From contig JALOTB010000003.1 of assembly GCA_025458165.1 (NCBI GenBank), positions 62,001 to 126,000 of the forward strand: 64,000 nt of DNA. Reading direction: 5' to 3'. The first letter of the stretch is position 1. Each line of letters starts with the position of its first letter. The notes beneath the pieces are model-generated. The model was not told the DNA's origin, did not search any database, and was given only the letters and a program-made list of their open reading frames with translations. The position numbers and the translations under genes were made by a program. The stretch is from Chromatiaceae bacterium. GTDB taxonomy: Bacteria; Pseudomonadota; Gammaproteobacteria; Chromatiales; Chromatiaceae. This document shows positions 52,621 through 62,555 of this stretch, piece after piece.

Positions 52621-53562
52621 ATGGCGCGCAAGATCGCGATCGTTTTCCCGGGCCAGGGCTCGCAGTCGGTCGGGATGCTCGACGGCCTTGCGGCCGACTG
52701 GCCGGTCGTCGGTGAGACCTTCACCGAGGCCTCGCAGGTGCTTGGCTGGGACCTCGGGCGGCTGGTCCGCGAGGGACCCAAGGAGTCACTCGACCAGACC
52801 CAGCACACCCAGCCAGCCATGCTCGCCGTCGGGGTCGCTGCCTGGCGTGTCTGGCGCGCGGCCGGTGGCCCGCGCCCCGACTGGATGGCCGGCCACAGCC
52901 TGGGCGAGCTCACCGCGCTGGTGTGCGCCCAGGCGCTCGACTTCGCGTCTGCGCTGCGCCTGGTGGCCGAGCGCGCCCGCCTGATGCAGGAGGCGGTGCC
53001 GGAGGGCGCTGGCGCCATGGCGGCCGTGCTCGGGCTTACCGACGAGCAGGTCCGCGCCCTGTGTGCCGCTCATGCGCAAGGCGAGGTGCTCGCGCCGGTC
53101 AATTTCAACGCCCCCGGTCAGGTGGTCATCGCCGGCCAGCGCGACGCGGTGGAGCGCGCGGTGGCCGCGGCCAAGGGTGCCGGCGCCAAGCGCGCGCTGG
53201 TCCTGCCAGTGAGCGTGCCCTCCCATTGCGCGCTGATGCGCCCCGCGGTCGACGGGTTCGCGCACCTGTTGCGCTCGGTCGAGCTCCAGCCGCCCGCGAT
53301 CCCGGTCCTGCACAACGTCTCAGCAGCCCCGGCGGCCGCAGAGGAGATCCCCGGCCTACTCGCCGAGCAGCTCGCGAGCCCGGTGCGCTGGGTCGAGATC
53401 GTCCAACGCATCGCCGACGAGGGCGTCACGGCGATGGTCGAGGCCGGGCCGGGCAAGGTCCTGGCCGGCCTGGTCAAGCGGATCGACAAACGGCTCGAGT
53501 CCTTCGCGGTCGCTGATCCCGCGGGGCTCGCAACGGCGCTGGAGGGTACCCGCGATGCTTGA
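52621..53562 (+). CDS. fabD: Malonyl-CoA-ACP transacylase
   Basis: A 313-residue transferase that loads malonyl groups onto ACP. FPGQGSQSVGMLDGL is the N-terminal signature, the nucleophile Ser is in GHSLGE, and the His is in VPSHCALM. EAGPGKVLAGLVKRI ends the domain. It overlaps fabG by 8 bases (53555-53562). Confidence 0.97.
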   Translation: MARKIAIVFPGQGSQSVGMLDGLAADWPVVGETFTEASQVLGWDLGRLVREGPKESLDQTQHTQPAMLAVGVAAWRVWRAAGGPRPDWMAGHSLGELTALVCAQALDFASALRLVAERARLMQEAVPEGAGAMAAVLGLTDEQVRALCAAHAQGEVLAPVNFNAPGQVVIAGQRDAVERAVAAAKGAGAKRALVLPVSVPSHCALMRPAVDGFAHLLRSVELQPPAIPVLHNVSAAPAAAEEIPGLLAEQLASPVRWVEIVQRIADEGVTAMVEAGPGKVLAGLVKRIDKRLESFAVADPAGLATALEGTRDA

Positions 53563-54295
53563 GGGAGAGGTCGCACTGGTGACGGGCGCGTCGCGGGGGA
53601 TCGGCCGCGCCATCGCCCTGGCGCTCGGCCAGGCGGGGGCAAAGGTCGCCGGGACGGCAACCACCGCACCCGGCGCGCAAGGGATCGAAGAGGGGCTCGT
53701 GCAGGCCGGCTGCCCCGGGCTCGGCCTGGTGCTCGACGTGCGCGACCCCGCCTCGGTCGAGGCCGCCGTGGCACGCGTGGGTGAGACCCTGGGTGCGCCG
53801 ACCATCCTGGTCAACAACGCCGGGATCACCCGCGACACCCTCCTGATGCGGATGAAGGATGCCGACTGGGACGCGATCATCGACACCAACCTGAGCTCGG
53901 CCTATCGGCTGTGCAAGGCCTGCCTGCGGGGCATGACCAAGGCGCGCAAGGGTCGGATCATCAACATCTCCTCGGTCGTTGCGGCCATGGGCAACGCCGG
54001 CCAGACCAACTACGCTGCGGCCAAGGCTGGGATGATCGGTTTCACCAAGTCGCTGGCCCGGGAGGTCGGCTCGCGCGGGATCACCGTCAACTGCGTCGCC
54101 CCCGGCTTCATCGACACCGATATGACCCGCGCCCTCGACGAGGTGCAGCGCGGCGCGCTCCTGACTGCGATCCCACTCGGGCGTTTGGGAGCCCCCGAGG
54201 AGGTCGCCGCGGTCGTGTCGTTCCTCGCCTCGCCCCAGGCCGGCTACATCACCGGCGAGACGATTCATGTCAACGGCGGCATGCATATGGCGTGA
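53555..54295 (+). CDS. fabG: 3-oxoacyl-ACP reductase
   Basis: A 246-residue short-chain dehydrogenase that reduces 3-oxoacyl-ACP with NADPH. The cofactor loop is TGASRGIGRAIALALG, NNAGITRD is present, Ser is in INISSVV, and Tyr-x3-Lys is in TNYAAAKAGM. The length is standard. It starts inside the fabD 3' end. Confidence 0.97.
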   Translation: MLEGEVALVTGASRGIGRAIALALGQAGAKVAGTATTAPGAQGIEEGLVQAGCPGLGLVLDVRDPASVEAAVARVGETLGAPTILVNNAGITRDTLLMRMKDADWDAIIDTNLSSAYRLCKACLRGMTKARKGRIINISSVVAAMGNAGQTNYAAAKAGMIGFTKSLAREVGSRGITVNCVAPGFIDTDMTRALDEVQRGALLTAIPLGRLGAPEEVAAVVSFLASPQAGYITGETIHVNGGMHMA

Positions 54296-54379
54296 CGGCA
54301 TTGGGCGTTTTCTCGCGCATTCCAAAAAAATCCCTTTCAATCGTTGCCTTAGGCGTGATCTCGCGGAATCGCCCGTGCC

Positions 54380-54408
54380 TTTCATCCGCCTGGGAATGCC
54401 AATAAAAT
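54380..54408 (+). promoter_or_regulatory. Putative promoter of acpP
   Basis: TTTCAT (54380-54385) and TAAAAT (54403-54408; 5/6 match to -10) are separated by 17 bases, in the 166-base gap before acpP. A strong separate promoter for acpP is usual because ACP is made in large excess. The -35 box is weak. Confidence 0.5.
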
Positions 54409-54461
54409 AGCCACCGCCCTGGGGTCAGGGCCACCTATCACATCCAGAGGGTTCAGACACA

Positions 54462-54698
54462 ATGAGCAGCGTCGAAGAGCGAGTTCGCAAGATCGTGGTT
54501 GAGCAGCTTGGGGTCAAAGAGGAAGAGGTGACCGCCGAGGCCTCCTTCGTCGACGATCTGGGCGCCGACTCCCTGGACACGGTCGAGCTGGTGATGGCCC
54601 TCGAAGAGGAATTCGAGACCGAAATCCCGGACGAGGACGCCGAGAAGATCACCACCGTCCAGCAGGCCATCGACTACATCAACGGGCACCTGGGCTAA
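54462..54698 (+). CDS. acpP: Acyl carrier protein
   Basis: A 78-residue acidic carrier. The phosphopantetheine Ser lies in [20 protein letters not shown]. The protein begins [18 protein letters not shown] and ends [13 protein letters not shown]. It is almost identical to the proteobacterial consensus. Confidence 0.98.
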   Translation: MSSVEERVRKIVVEQLGVKEEEVTAEASFVDDLGADSLDTVELVMALEEEFETEIPDEDAEKITTVQQAIDYINGHLG

Positions 54699-54789
54699 CC
54701 ACGCCCCACCAACCTGGGACCCGCGCGGCCGGTGGCGCTAGACCCCGGATCGGCGGGGCGCCGGGCGGGCGGCATATCAGGGGGAGCGC

Positions 54790-56028
54790 ATGACTGGTAG
54801 AAGGGTCGTCGTCACGGGCCTCGGAATCGTTGCCCCGGTCGGGCAGGACATCGGCTCTGCCTGGGGAAGCATCCTCGCGGGGAGGAGCGGTATCCAGCCG
54901 ATCACCCACTTCGACGTCGAGCCTTTCAGTACCCGGTTCGGTGGTCCGATCTACGGCTTCGACCCAGAGCGCTACGTCTCCAAGAAGGACGTGCGCAAGA
55001 TGGACAAGTTCATCCACTACGGGATCGCCGCGGGGACTCAGGCGATCGAGGATGCGGGGCTGCCGATCACGGAGGAGAACTGCCGGCGCATCGGGGTGGC
55101 CATCGGCTCGGGCATCGGCGGCATCACCGGCATCGAGAACAACTACGAGGCGTACCGCCAGGGCGGTCCGCGGAAGATCTCGCCCTTCTTCGTCCCAGCC
55201 AACATCGTCAACATGGTCGCCGGCGACCTCTCGATCAAGTACGGCCTCAAGGGCCCGAACTACTCGATCGTCTCCGCCTGCAGCACAGGGACCCACAACA
55301 TCGGCGAGGCGGCCCTCATGATCCGCTTTGGAATCGTCGATGCCATGATCGCCGGCGGCGCCGAGATGGCGACCTCGCCGGTGGGGCTCGGCGGCTTCGC
55401 GGCGGCGCGCGCCCTCTCGACCCGCAACGACGAGCCCGAGCGTGCGAGCCGGCCGTTCGATCGTGACCGCGACGGCTTTGTGCTGAGCGATGGGGCCGGC
55501 GTGGTCGTCCTCGAGGAGTACGAGATGGCCCGCGCCCGCGGGGCCAAGATCTACGCCGAGCTGGTCGGCGTGGGCATGAACTCCGACGCCTACCACATGA
55601 CCGCCCCGTCGGAGAATGGCGAGGGGGCGCGCGATTGCATGCGGCTCGCGCTCGCCGACGCCGGGATCAATCCCGGGGAGGTCGATTACATCAACGCGCA
55701 CGGCACCTCGACCCCCGCCGGGGACATCGCCGAGACCCTCGGGGTGAAGGGGGCCTTTGGCGATCACGCCTATAAGCTCGCGGTGAGCTCCACCAAGTCC
55801 ATGACCGGCCACATGCTTGGGGCGGCCGGGGGCGCCGAGGCGATCTTCACCCTGCTCGCGATCCGCGATCAGGTCGCCCCGCCGACGATCAACTACGAGA
55901 CCCCGGACCCCGACTGCGACCTCGACTGCGTCCCAAACACGGCGCGGGAGATGCGCATCGACGTGGCGCTGAGCAACTCATTCGGGTTCGGCGGCACCAA
56001 CGGGACACTCATCTTCCGGCGGATCTAG
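54790..56028 (+). CDS. fabF: 3-oxoacyl-ACP synthase II
   Basis: A 412-residue chain-elongating condensing enzyme. [20 protein letters not shown] is the N-terminal block. The catalytic Cys is in [14 protein letters not shown], with Ser-Thr where Ala is common in TACATG. His residues lie in [11 protein letters not shown] and GHMLGAAGG, and [11 protein letters not shown] ends the active site. Confidence 0.96.
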   Translation: MTGRRVVVTGLGIVAPVGQDIGSAWGSILAGRSGIQPITHFDVEPFSTRFGGPIYGFDPERYVSKKDVRKMDKFIHYGIAAGTQAIEDAGLPITEENCRRIGVAIGSGIGGITGIENNYEAYRQGGPRKISPFFVPANIVNMVAGDLSIKYGLKGPNYSIVSACSTGTHNIGEAALMIRFGIVDAMIAGGAEMATSPVGLGGFAAARALSTRNDEPERASRPFDRDRDGFVLSDGAGVVVLEEYEMARARGAKIYAELVGVGMNSDAYHMTAPSENGEGARDCMRLALADAGINPGEVDYINAHGTSTPAGDIAETLGVKGAFGDHAYKLAVSSTKSMTGHMLGAAGGAEAIFTLLAIRDQVAPPTINYETPDPDCDLDCVPNTAREMRIDVALSNSFGFGGTNGTLIFRRI

Positions 56029-56067
56029 GCCGTATCCGAGGCCGACGCGCAGCCGATTGGGCGGGAC

Positions 56068-56913
56068 TTGCCGATCCATGCGCTGATCAACGGGGTCGCC
56101 GGCGACCGTCTGACCATCGGTGATCGCGGCCTGATGTACGGCGATGGGCTGTTTGAGACCATCGCCGTGCGCGACGGGCGCCCTTGCCTCTGGCGTTCGC
56201 ATGTCGAGCGCTTGCAAGCCGGGGCGCGCCGGCTCGCTATCCCTTGTCCGTCACCCGAGATCCTCTACCGGGAGTGCGTGCGGCTCGCGAGCGGGTGTGC
56301 CGCCTGTGTGGTCAAGCTCGTCCTGACTCGCGGCGCCGGCGGCCGGGGCTATGCTCCGCCGCCATCGCCCGAGCCTACGCGGATTCTGCTGCGCTACCCC
56401 TGGCCGGAGCACCCGCCCGAGTGGACGCAGTCCGGCGTGGCGGCGATCTGGTGTCGAACCGCCCTCGGCGAGCAGCCGCTGCTCGCGGGGATCAAGCACC
56501 TCAACCGCCTGGAGCAGGTGCTCGCGCGTGCGGAGTGGCAAGATCCGACAATCGCCGAGGGTCTCCTTTGCGACACGCGCGGCCGGGTCATCGGGGGCAC
56601 CATGAGCAATCTCTTTGTCGTCGCCGGTGGGCGGCTGCTGACGCCCCGCCTCGACGCCTGCGGCATCCTCGGCACGGTGCGCGCGCTTACGCTTGAGTGC
56701 GCGGCCGGGCTCGGTCTCGAGGCAGCCGAGACCGATCTCGCGCCCGGGGATCTCGCCGCGGCCGACGGGGTCTTCCTGACTAATGCCCTGATCGGGGTCT
56801 GGCCGCTGGGCTCGCTCGGAGGGCATAGCTACGACTTGGGGCGACTGCCGGCTCGACTGATCGCCGAGGTGCGGCGGCGCGTCCACCAGCCGGTTTGCGA
56901 GGAGACTGCCTGA
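56068..56913 (+). CDS. pabC: Aminodeoxychorismate lyase
   Basis: A 281-residue PLP enzyme (fold type IV) that releases 4-aminobenzoate for folate. RGLMYGDGLFETIAVRDG is the N-terminal signature, the PLP Lys is in GIKHLNRLEQV, and VIGGTMSNLFVV and GILGTVRAL bind the cofactor. The start is a TTG at 56068, which gives the conserved start; no ATG fits. Its TGA shares bases with the mltG ATG (TGATG). Confidence 0.93.
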   Translation: MPIHALINGVAGDRLTIGDRGLMYGDGLFETIAVRDGRPCLWRSHVERLQAGARRLAIPCPSPEILYRECVRLASGCAACVVKLVLTRGAGGRGYAPPPSPEPTRILLRYPWPEHPPEWTQSGVAAIWCRTALGEQPLLAGIKHLNRLEQVLARAEWQDPTIAEGLLCDTRGRVIGGTMSNLFVVAGGRLLTPRLDACGILGTVRALTLECAAGLGLEAAETDLAPGDLAAADGVFLTNALIGVWPLGSLGGHSYDLGRLPARLIAEVRRRVHQPVCEETA

Positions 56914-57908
56914 TGCGCGCGCTGCTGATCATCGCATTCGCCGTTGCCGTCGCCGCGGCGGGAGCCTGGCTGGAGCTGCGGCGCTTCACCGAGACGCCGA
57001 TCGTCCTCGGCGCGGCGTCGTCGGTCATCGACATCCCCCGCGGCACCTCCTTGCGCGCGCTGAGCCAGGGGCTCAGCGACCGGGGCTGGGTGCCGCACCC
57101 TTGGCTCTTCATGGCGCTGGCCCGCCTGGGTGATCAGGCGACGCGCATCCAGGCCGGTGAGTATGAGGTCCCGAGCGGGATCACCCCCGCCGAGCTACTT
57201 GCGCTCTTCACCTCCGGACGGGTGATCCAGTATCCACTCACCCTGGTGGAGGGCTGGACTTTCCGTCAGGTGATCGATGCGCTGCATGCCAATGAGCGCC
57301 TGGAGCGCCTGATCGAGGACCCGTCCGACGAGGCCGTGATGGCGCGGCTCGGCCGGCCGGGTGAGCACCCCGAGGGCCGCTTCTTCCCCGACACCTACCA
57401 TTTCACCCGCGGGAGCAGCGACCTCGATATCCTCAAGCGCGCCCACGCGGCGATGGAGCGGGTGCTCGCCGAGGAGTGGGGGGCTCGCGCCGACGGGCTC
57501 CCCATAGCGAGTCCGGAGGAGGCCCTGATCCTGGCCTCAATCGTCGAGAAGGAGACCGGCCTCGCCGCCGAGAGGGCACAGATCGCCGGAGTCTTCGTGC
57601 GCCGGCTGCGTCTGGGGATGCGGCTGCAGACCGATCCCACCGTCATCTACGGACTGGGCGAGGGGTTCGACGGCAACCTGCGTCGCGCCGATCTGCGCAA
57701 CGACCACGCCTACAACACCTATCTGCATGCCGGACTGCCCCCAACGCCCATCGCCATGCCGGGCCGTGAGGCGATCCGTGCCACGCTCAACCCGGCAGAT
57801 GGCGAGACCCTCTACTTCGTCGCCCGCGGCGACGGGAGCCACGAGTTTTCCGTCACCCTCGACGAGCACAACCGCGCGGTGCGCAAGTACCAGCTCGGCA
57901 AGCCATGA
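56913..57908 (+). CDS. mltG: Endolytic murein transglycosylase MltG (YceG-like)
   Basis: A 331-residue inner-membrane lytic transglycosylase thought to end nascent glycan strands. N-terminal membrane helix (~2-20), a LysM-like part, then the YceG domain with FPDTYHFTRGSS, the catalytic Glu in LASIVEKETGL, and LQTDPTVIYGLGEGFDGNLR. AYNTYLHAGLPPTPIAMPG is the C-terminal signature. The ATG at 56913 is preferred over 56895 because of its coupling to pabC. Confidence 0.95.
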   Translation: MRALLIIAFAVAVAAAGAWLELRRFTETPIVLGAASSVIDIPRGTSLRALSQGLSDRGWVPHPWLFMALARLGDQATRIQAGEYEVPSGITPAELLALFTSGRVIQYPLTLVEGWTFRQVIDALHANERLERLIEDPSDEAVMARLGRPGEHPEGRFFPDTYHFTRGSSDLDILKRAHAAMERVLAEEWGARADGLPIASPEEALILASIVEKETGLAAERAQIAGVFVRRLRLGMRLQTDPTVIYGLGEGFDGNLRRADLRNDHAYNTYLHAGLPPTPIAMPGREAIRATLNPADGETLYFVARGDGSHEFSVTLDEHNRAVRKYQLGKP

Positions 57909-59602
<1,694 letters not shown>

Positions 59603-59728
59603 GGGCGCCACGGCGGGCGCCCAGGTTCGCCGGGAGACCGGATTTTGCCAACCGGCTCCCAGCCATTCGCGCGATCTTGCGTATAGTTGCGGCTGACGGG
59701 GCCTCGCCCCGATTCGGAGACAGTGACG

Positions 59729-60085
59729 GTGGACCCAAGCGCAATCGGCGGACGACAGCGCATCCTGAGCTTCGTCATCAAGGACAAGAACGCGCTGTAC
59801 GCGGCCTACATGCCGTTCGTGAAGAACGGCGGCTTGTTCATCCCGACGACCAAGCGCTACGAGCTGGGCGACGAGATCTTCCTGCTCCTGCGGCTGATCG
59901 ACGAGCCTGAGCGGCTCCCGGTGGCGGGCAGGGTGGTATGGGTGACCCCAGCGGGCGCGGAAGGCAACCGGGCGATCGGGGTTGGGATCCAGTTCAGCGA
60001 TCAGGACAAGGGGGCCGCCCGGCGCAAGATCGAGGACTACCTCACTGCGATGCTCAACTCCGACCGCCCGACCCACACCATGTGA
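59729..60085 (+). CDS. pilZ: PilZ domain protein (type IV pilus)
   Basis: A 118-residue PilZ protein required for type IV pilus assembly in Pseudomonas. LSFVIKDKNALYAAYMPFVK and NGGLFIPTTKRYELGDEIFL are the PilZ blocks; VVWVTPAGAEGNRAIGVGIQ is the end. It lacks the RxxxR motif that binds c-di-GMP, as is usual for PilZ itself. The GTG at 59729 is chosen because GGAGA lies 8 bases upstream; an earlier GTG at 59723 is too close to it. A TATAGT box at 59682 may belong to its own promoter. Confidence 0.9.
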   Translation: MDPSAIGGRQRILSFVIKDKNALYAAYMPFVKNGGLFIPTTKRYELGDEIFLLLRLIDEPERLPVAGRVVWVTPAGAEGNRAIGVGIQFSDQDKGAARRKIEDYLTAMLNSDRPTHTM

Positions 60086-60132
60086 TCCCCAGCGGTCGGC
60101 GCTATGGCGCCGGGCGCCAAAGCCGTCGAGCC

Positions 60133-60933
60133 ATGAGCCTGGTTGATTCCCACTGTCATCTGGACCGTGTGAGCCTCAAGCCCTACGGCGGGTCCTTCGA
60201 GGCCATGATGGCGGAGACGGCCGCGGCCGGGGTGGGGCATCTGCTCTGCGTCTCAATCGATCTGGAGCACTACCCCAAGATGCGCGCCCTGGTCGATCCC
60301 TGGCCGCAGGTGTCGGTGTCAGTCGGGGTGCATCCCAACGAGCAGCACCGCCGCGAGCCGAGCGTCGACGAGCTGGTCGAGCTGGCCGCCGACCCGCGCA
60401 ATGTCGCCATCGGCGAGACCGGGCTCGACTACTACCGCAGCAGCGGCGACCTCGGCTGGCAACAGGCGCGTTTTCGCACCCACATCGCCGCCGCCCGCGC
60501 CTGCGGCAAGCCGCTGATCGTGCACACCCGAGATGCCCGCGAGGACACCCTCGCGATCCTGCGCGGCGAGGGCGCGCGCAACGTCGGCGGGGTGCTGCAC
60601 TGCTTCACCGAGAGCTGGGAGATGGCCAGCGCGGCCCTGGATCTCGGCTTCTACATCTCGTTCTCGGGGATCATCACCTTCGCCAACGCCGACGAGCTGC
60701 GTGCGGTCGCCGCCAAGGTCCCGCTGGACCGCCTGCTGATCGAGACCGACTGCCCCTACCTCACCCCGGTCCCGTACCGCGGCCGGCCGAACGAGCCGCG
60801 TTACGTCGCCCAGGTGGCGGAGTGCATCGCCAACCTACGCGGTCTGGCGACCGAGGCGTTGGCCACCGCCGCCCGCGACAACTTCTTCCGCCTGTTCAAG
60901 GACGCTCAGCCGGCCGCACCACGCGCCGGCTGA
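60133..60933 (+). CDS. tatD: TatD family metal-dependent hydrolase
   Basis: A 266-residue TIM-barrel nuclease/deoxyribonuclease. Metal ligands are in VDSHCHLD and AIGETGLDYYR; LIVHTRDAREDTL and GVLHCFTESWEMA follow, with Asp in LIETDCPYLTPVPYRG. It ends the holB-pilZ-tatD series and converges with the polyphosphate kinase gene 13 bases away. A short GCTGAG/CTCAGC hairpin lies across the junction. Confidence 0.95.
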   Translation: MSLVDSHCHLDRVSLKPYGGSFEAMMAETAAAGVGHLLCVSIDLEHYPKMRALVDPWPQVSVSVGVHPNEQHRREPSVDELVELAADPRNVAIGETGLDYYRSSGDLGWQQARFRTHIAAARACGKPLIVHTRDAREDTLAILRGEGARNVGGVLHCFTESWEMASAALDLGFYISFSGIITFANADELRAVAAKVPLDRLLIETDCPYLTPVPYRGRPNEPRYVAQVAECIANLRGLATEALATAARDNFFRLFKDAQPAAPRAG

Positions 60934-60946
60934 GCGCGCTGCGACC

Positions 60947-62497
60947 TCAGCTCCCGTCCGTCGCTGGACGCTTCTCGCCGCAGGGGATGTAGCCGCTCGG
61001 TTTGCAGACGCCGCGCTCCAAGGCGTCCTTGACCCCGGCGCACAGGGTGCGCAGCACCTTGACGCGGGCGTAGGGCTTGTCGTTGCCCTCGATCAGGGTC
61101 CAGGACGCCGACTCGGTGCTGGTGCGGGCCACCATCTCGTTCACCGCCGCCTTGTACTGCGGCCACTTCTCGCGGTTACGCCAGTCCTCGTCGGTGATCT
61201 TGTAGCGCTTGTAGGGGGTGCTCTCGCGATCCTGGAAGCGGCGGAGCTGCTCGTCTTGGCTGATGTGCACCCAGAACTTGAAGAGCATGCCCCCGCCCTC
61301 GACCAACTGCTCCTCGAACTGGTTGATCTCGGCGTAGGCGCGGCGCCAGTCGGTCTCGCTAGCGAAGCCCTCGACCCGCTCCACCAGCACCCGCCCGTAC
61401 CAAGAACGGTCGTAGATGGTGATGTAGCCGGCGCGGGGGATGTGCCGCCAGAAGCGCCAGAGATAATGGTGGGACTTCTCCTCGTCGGTAGGCGCGGCGA
61501 TGGGGATGGCGCGGTAGAGGCGGGCGTCGATCGCGTTGGTGATCCGGCTGATGGCGCCGCCCTTGCCGCCGGCATCGACCCCTTCGAAGACCAGGACGAT
61601 CGAGCGTTTCTCCTTGTACGCCTGCCAGGCGAGCTCGTTGATCTCGGCTTGAAGTCGTTTGAGCTCGCGCCGATAGTGCTCGCGCTCGAGCGAGAGGGTC
61701 AGATCGAGGTGGTCCAGCACGGTGATCTGGGCGCTCTGCACCTGCGGCAGGTCCGGCCCATTGGACGGGGCGGGCTCTAGCGAGACGGGTTGGCTGAGCC
61801 GCGTCTTGATCGCGTGAAGCAGGGTCTTGCCCATGGTCAGGTCGCAATAGCGTGCGTCGCTCGCCTCGATCAGGTACCAGGGGGCGATGCCGCGGTCGGT
61901 GTGGCGGATGACGCGCTCGGCGACGTACTCGAAGAGGTTGTACTGCTCGGCGAACTTGGTCTTGTCCGGCAGCATCTTCCAGCGGCTGCGGTCGTCCCGG
62001 GCGAGCTCTTTGAGACGCTTCTTCTGGTCTTTGGCCGAGAGGTGGAACCAGAACTTGACGATCAATGCCCCGTCCTGGATCAGCATGCGCTCGAACTCGA
62101 CGATCCGGGTGAGCTCCGCGTCCAGCTCGGCGTCGTTGCAGATCCCCTGGAAACGGTGCTCAATCGGTGCCAGGTACCAGCCGCCGAACAGGATCGCCAT
62201 TTCGCCCCGCGGGGGCAGGGTGCGCCAGAAACGCCAGTAGCGCGGGCGCAGGCGCTCCTCGTCGGTCTCGTCCCAAAAGGCGAAGGTCTGTACCCCGCGG
62301 GTATCCAGCCACTCGTTCAGGCGGTTGACCACCGCCCCCTTGCCCGCCCCCTCGACCCCGGCGATCAGGACCACGACCGGGATGTCGGTCTGCCTCAGCT
62401 CCCGCTGTACCGCCAAGAGCTCCGTGCGCAGCCCTTCCTGCTCGGCCGCGAAGGTCTCTTTGTCGACGGAGCGGCCGACCTTGGTGGCCTCGAACAT
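60947..62497 (-). CDS. pap: Two-domain polyphosphate kinase 2 (polyphosphate:AMP phosphotransferase)
   Basis: A 516-residue protein of two tandem PPK2 domains, the architecture that converts AMP to ADP with polyphosphate. The N-terminal domain (~10-245) has a P-loop-like GVEGAGKG (47-54) but GWYLAPIEHR where the lid motif would be. The C-terminal domain (~275-500) has the full set: GVDAGGKGGAISRI, YDRSWYGRVLVERVEGF and KFWVHISQDEQLRRF. This suggests that the C-terminal domain is the catalytic one. It recovers adenylate energy from stored polyphosphate. Confidence 0.9.
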   Translation of the reverse strand: MFEATKVGRSVDKETFAAEQEGLRTELLAVQRELRQTDIPVVVLIAGVEGAGKGAVVNRLNEWLDTRGVQTFAFWDETDEERLRPRYWRFWRTLPPRGEMAILFGGWYLAPIEHRFQGICNDAELDAELTRIVEFERMLIQDGALIVKFWFHLSAKDQKKRLKELARDDRSRWKMLPDKTKFAEQYNLFEYVAERVIRHTDRGIAPWYLIEASDARYCDLTMGKTLLHAIKTRLSQPVSLEPAPSNGPDLPQVQSAQITVLDHLDLTLSLEREHYRRELKRLQAEINELAWQAYKEKRSIVLVFEGVDAGGKGGAISRITNAIDARLYRAIPIAAPTDEEKSHHYLWRFWRHIPRAGYITIYDRSWYGRVLVERVEGFASETDWRRAYAEINQFEEQLVEGGGMLFKFWVHISQDEQLRRFQDRESTPYKRYKITDEDWRNREKWPQYKAAVNEMVARTSTESASWTLIEGNDKPYARVKVLRTLCAGVKDALERGVCKPSGYIPCGEKRPATDGS

Positions 62498-62555
62498 GTC
62501 GTTCTCCCCCTCGTGGTGTTATGCGGTTTCGAATGCCCGCAGGGCGGTGCGCCCC

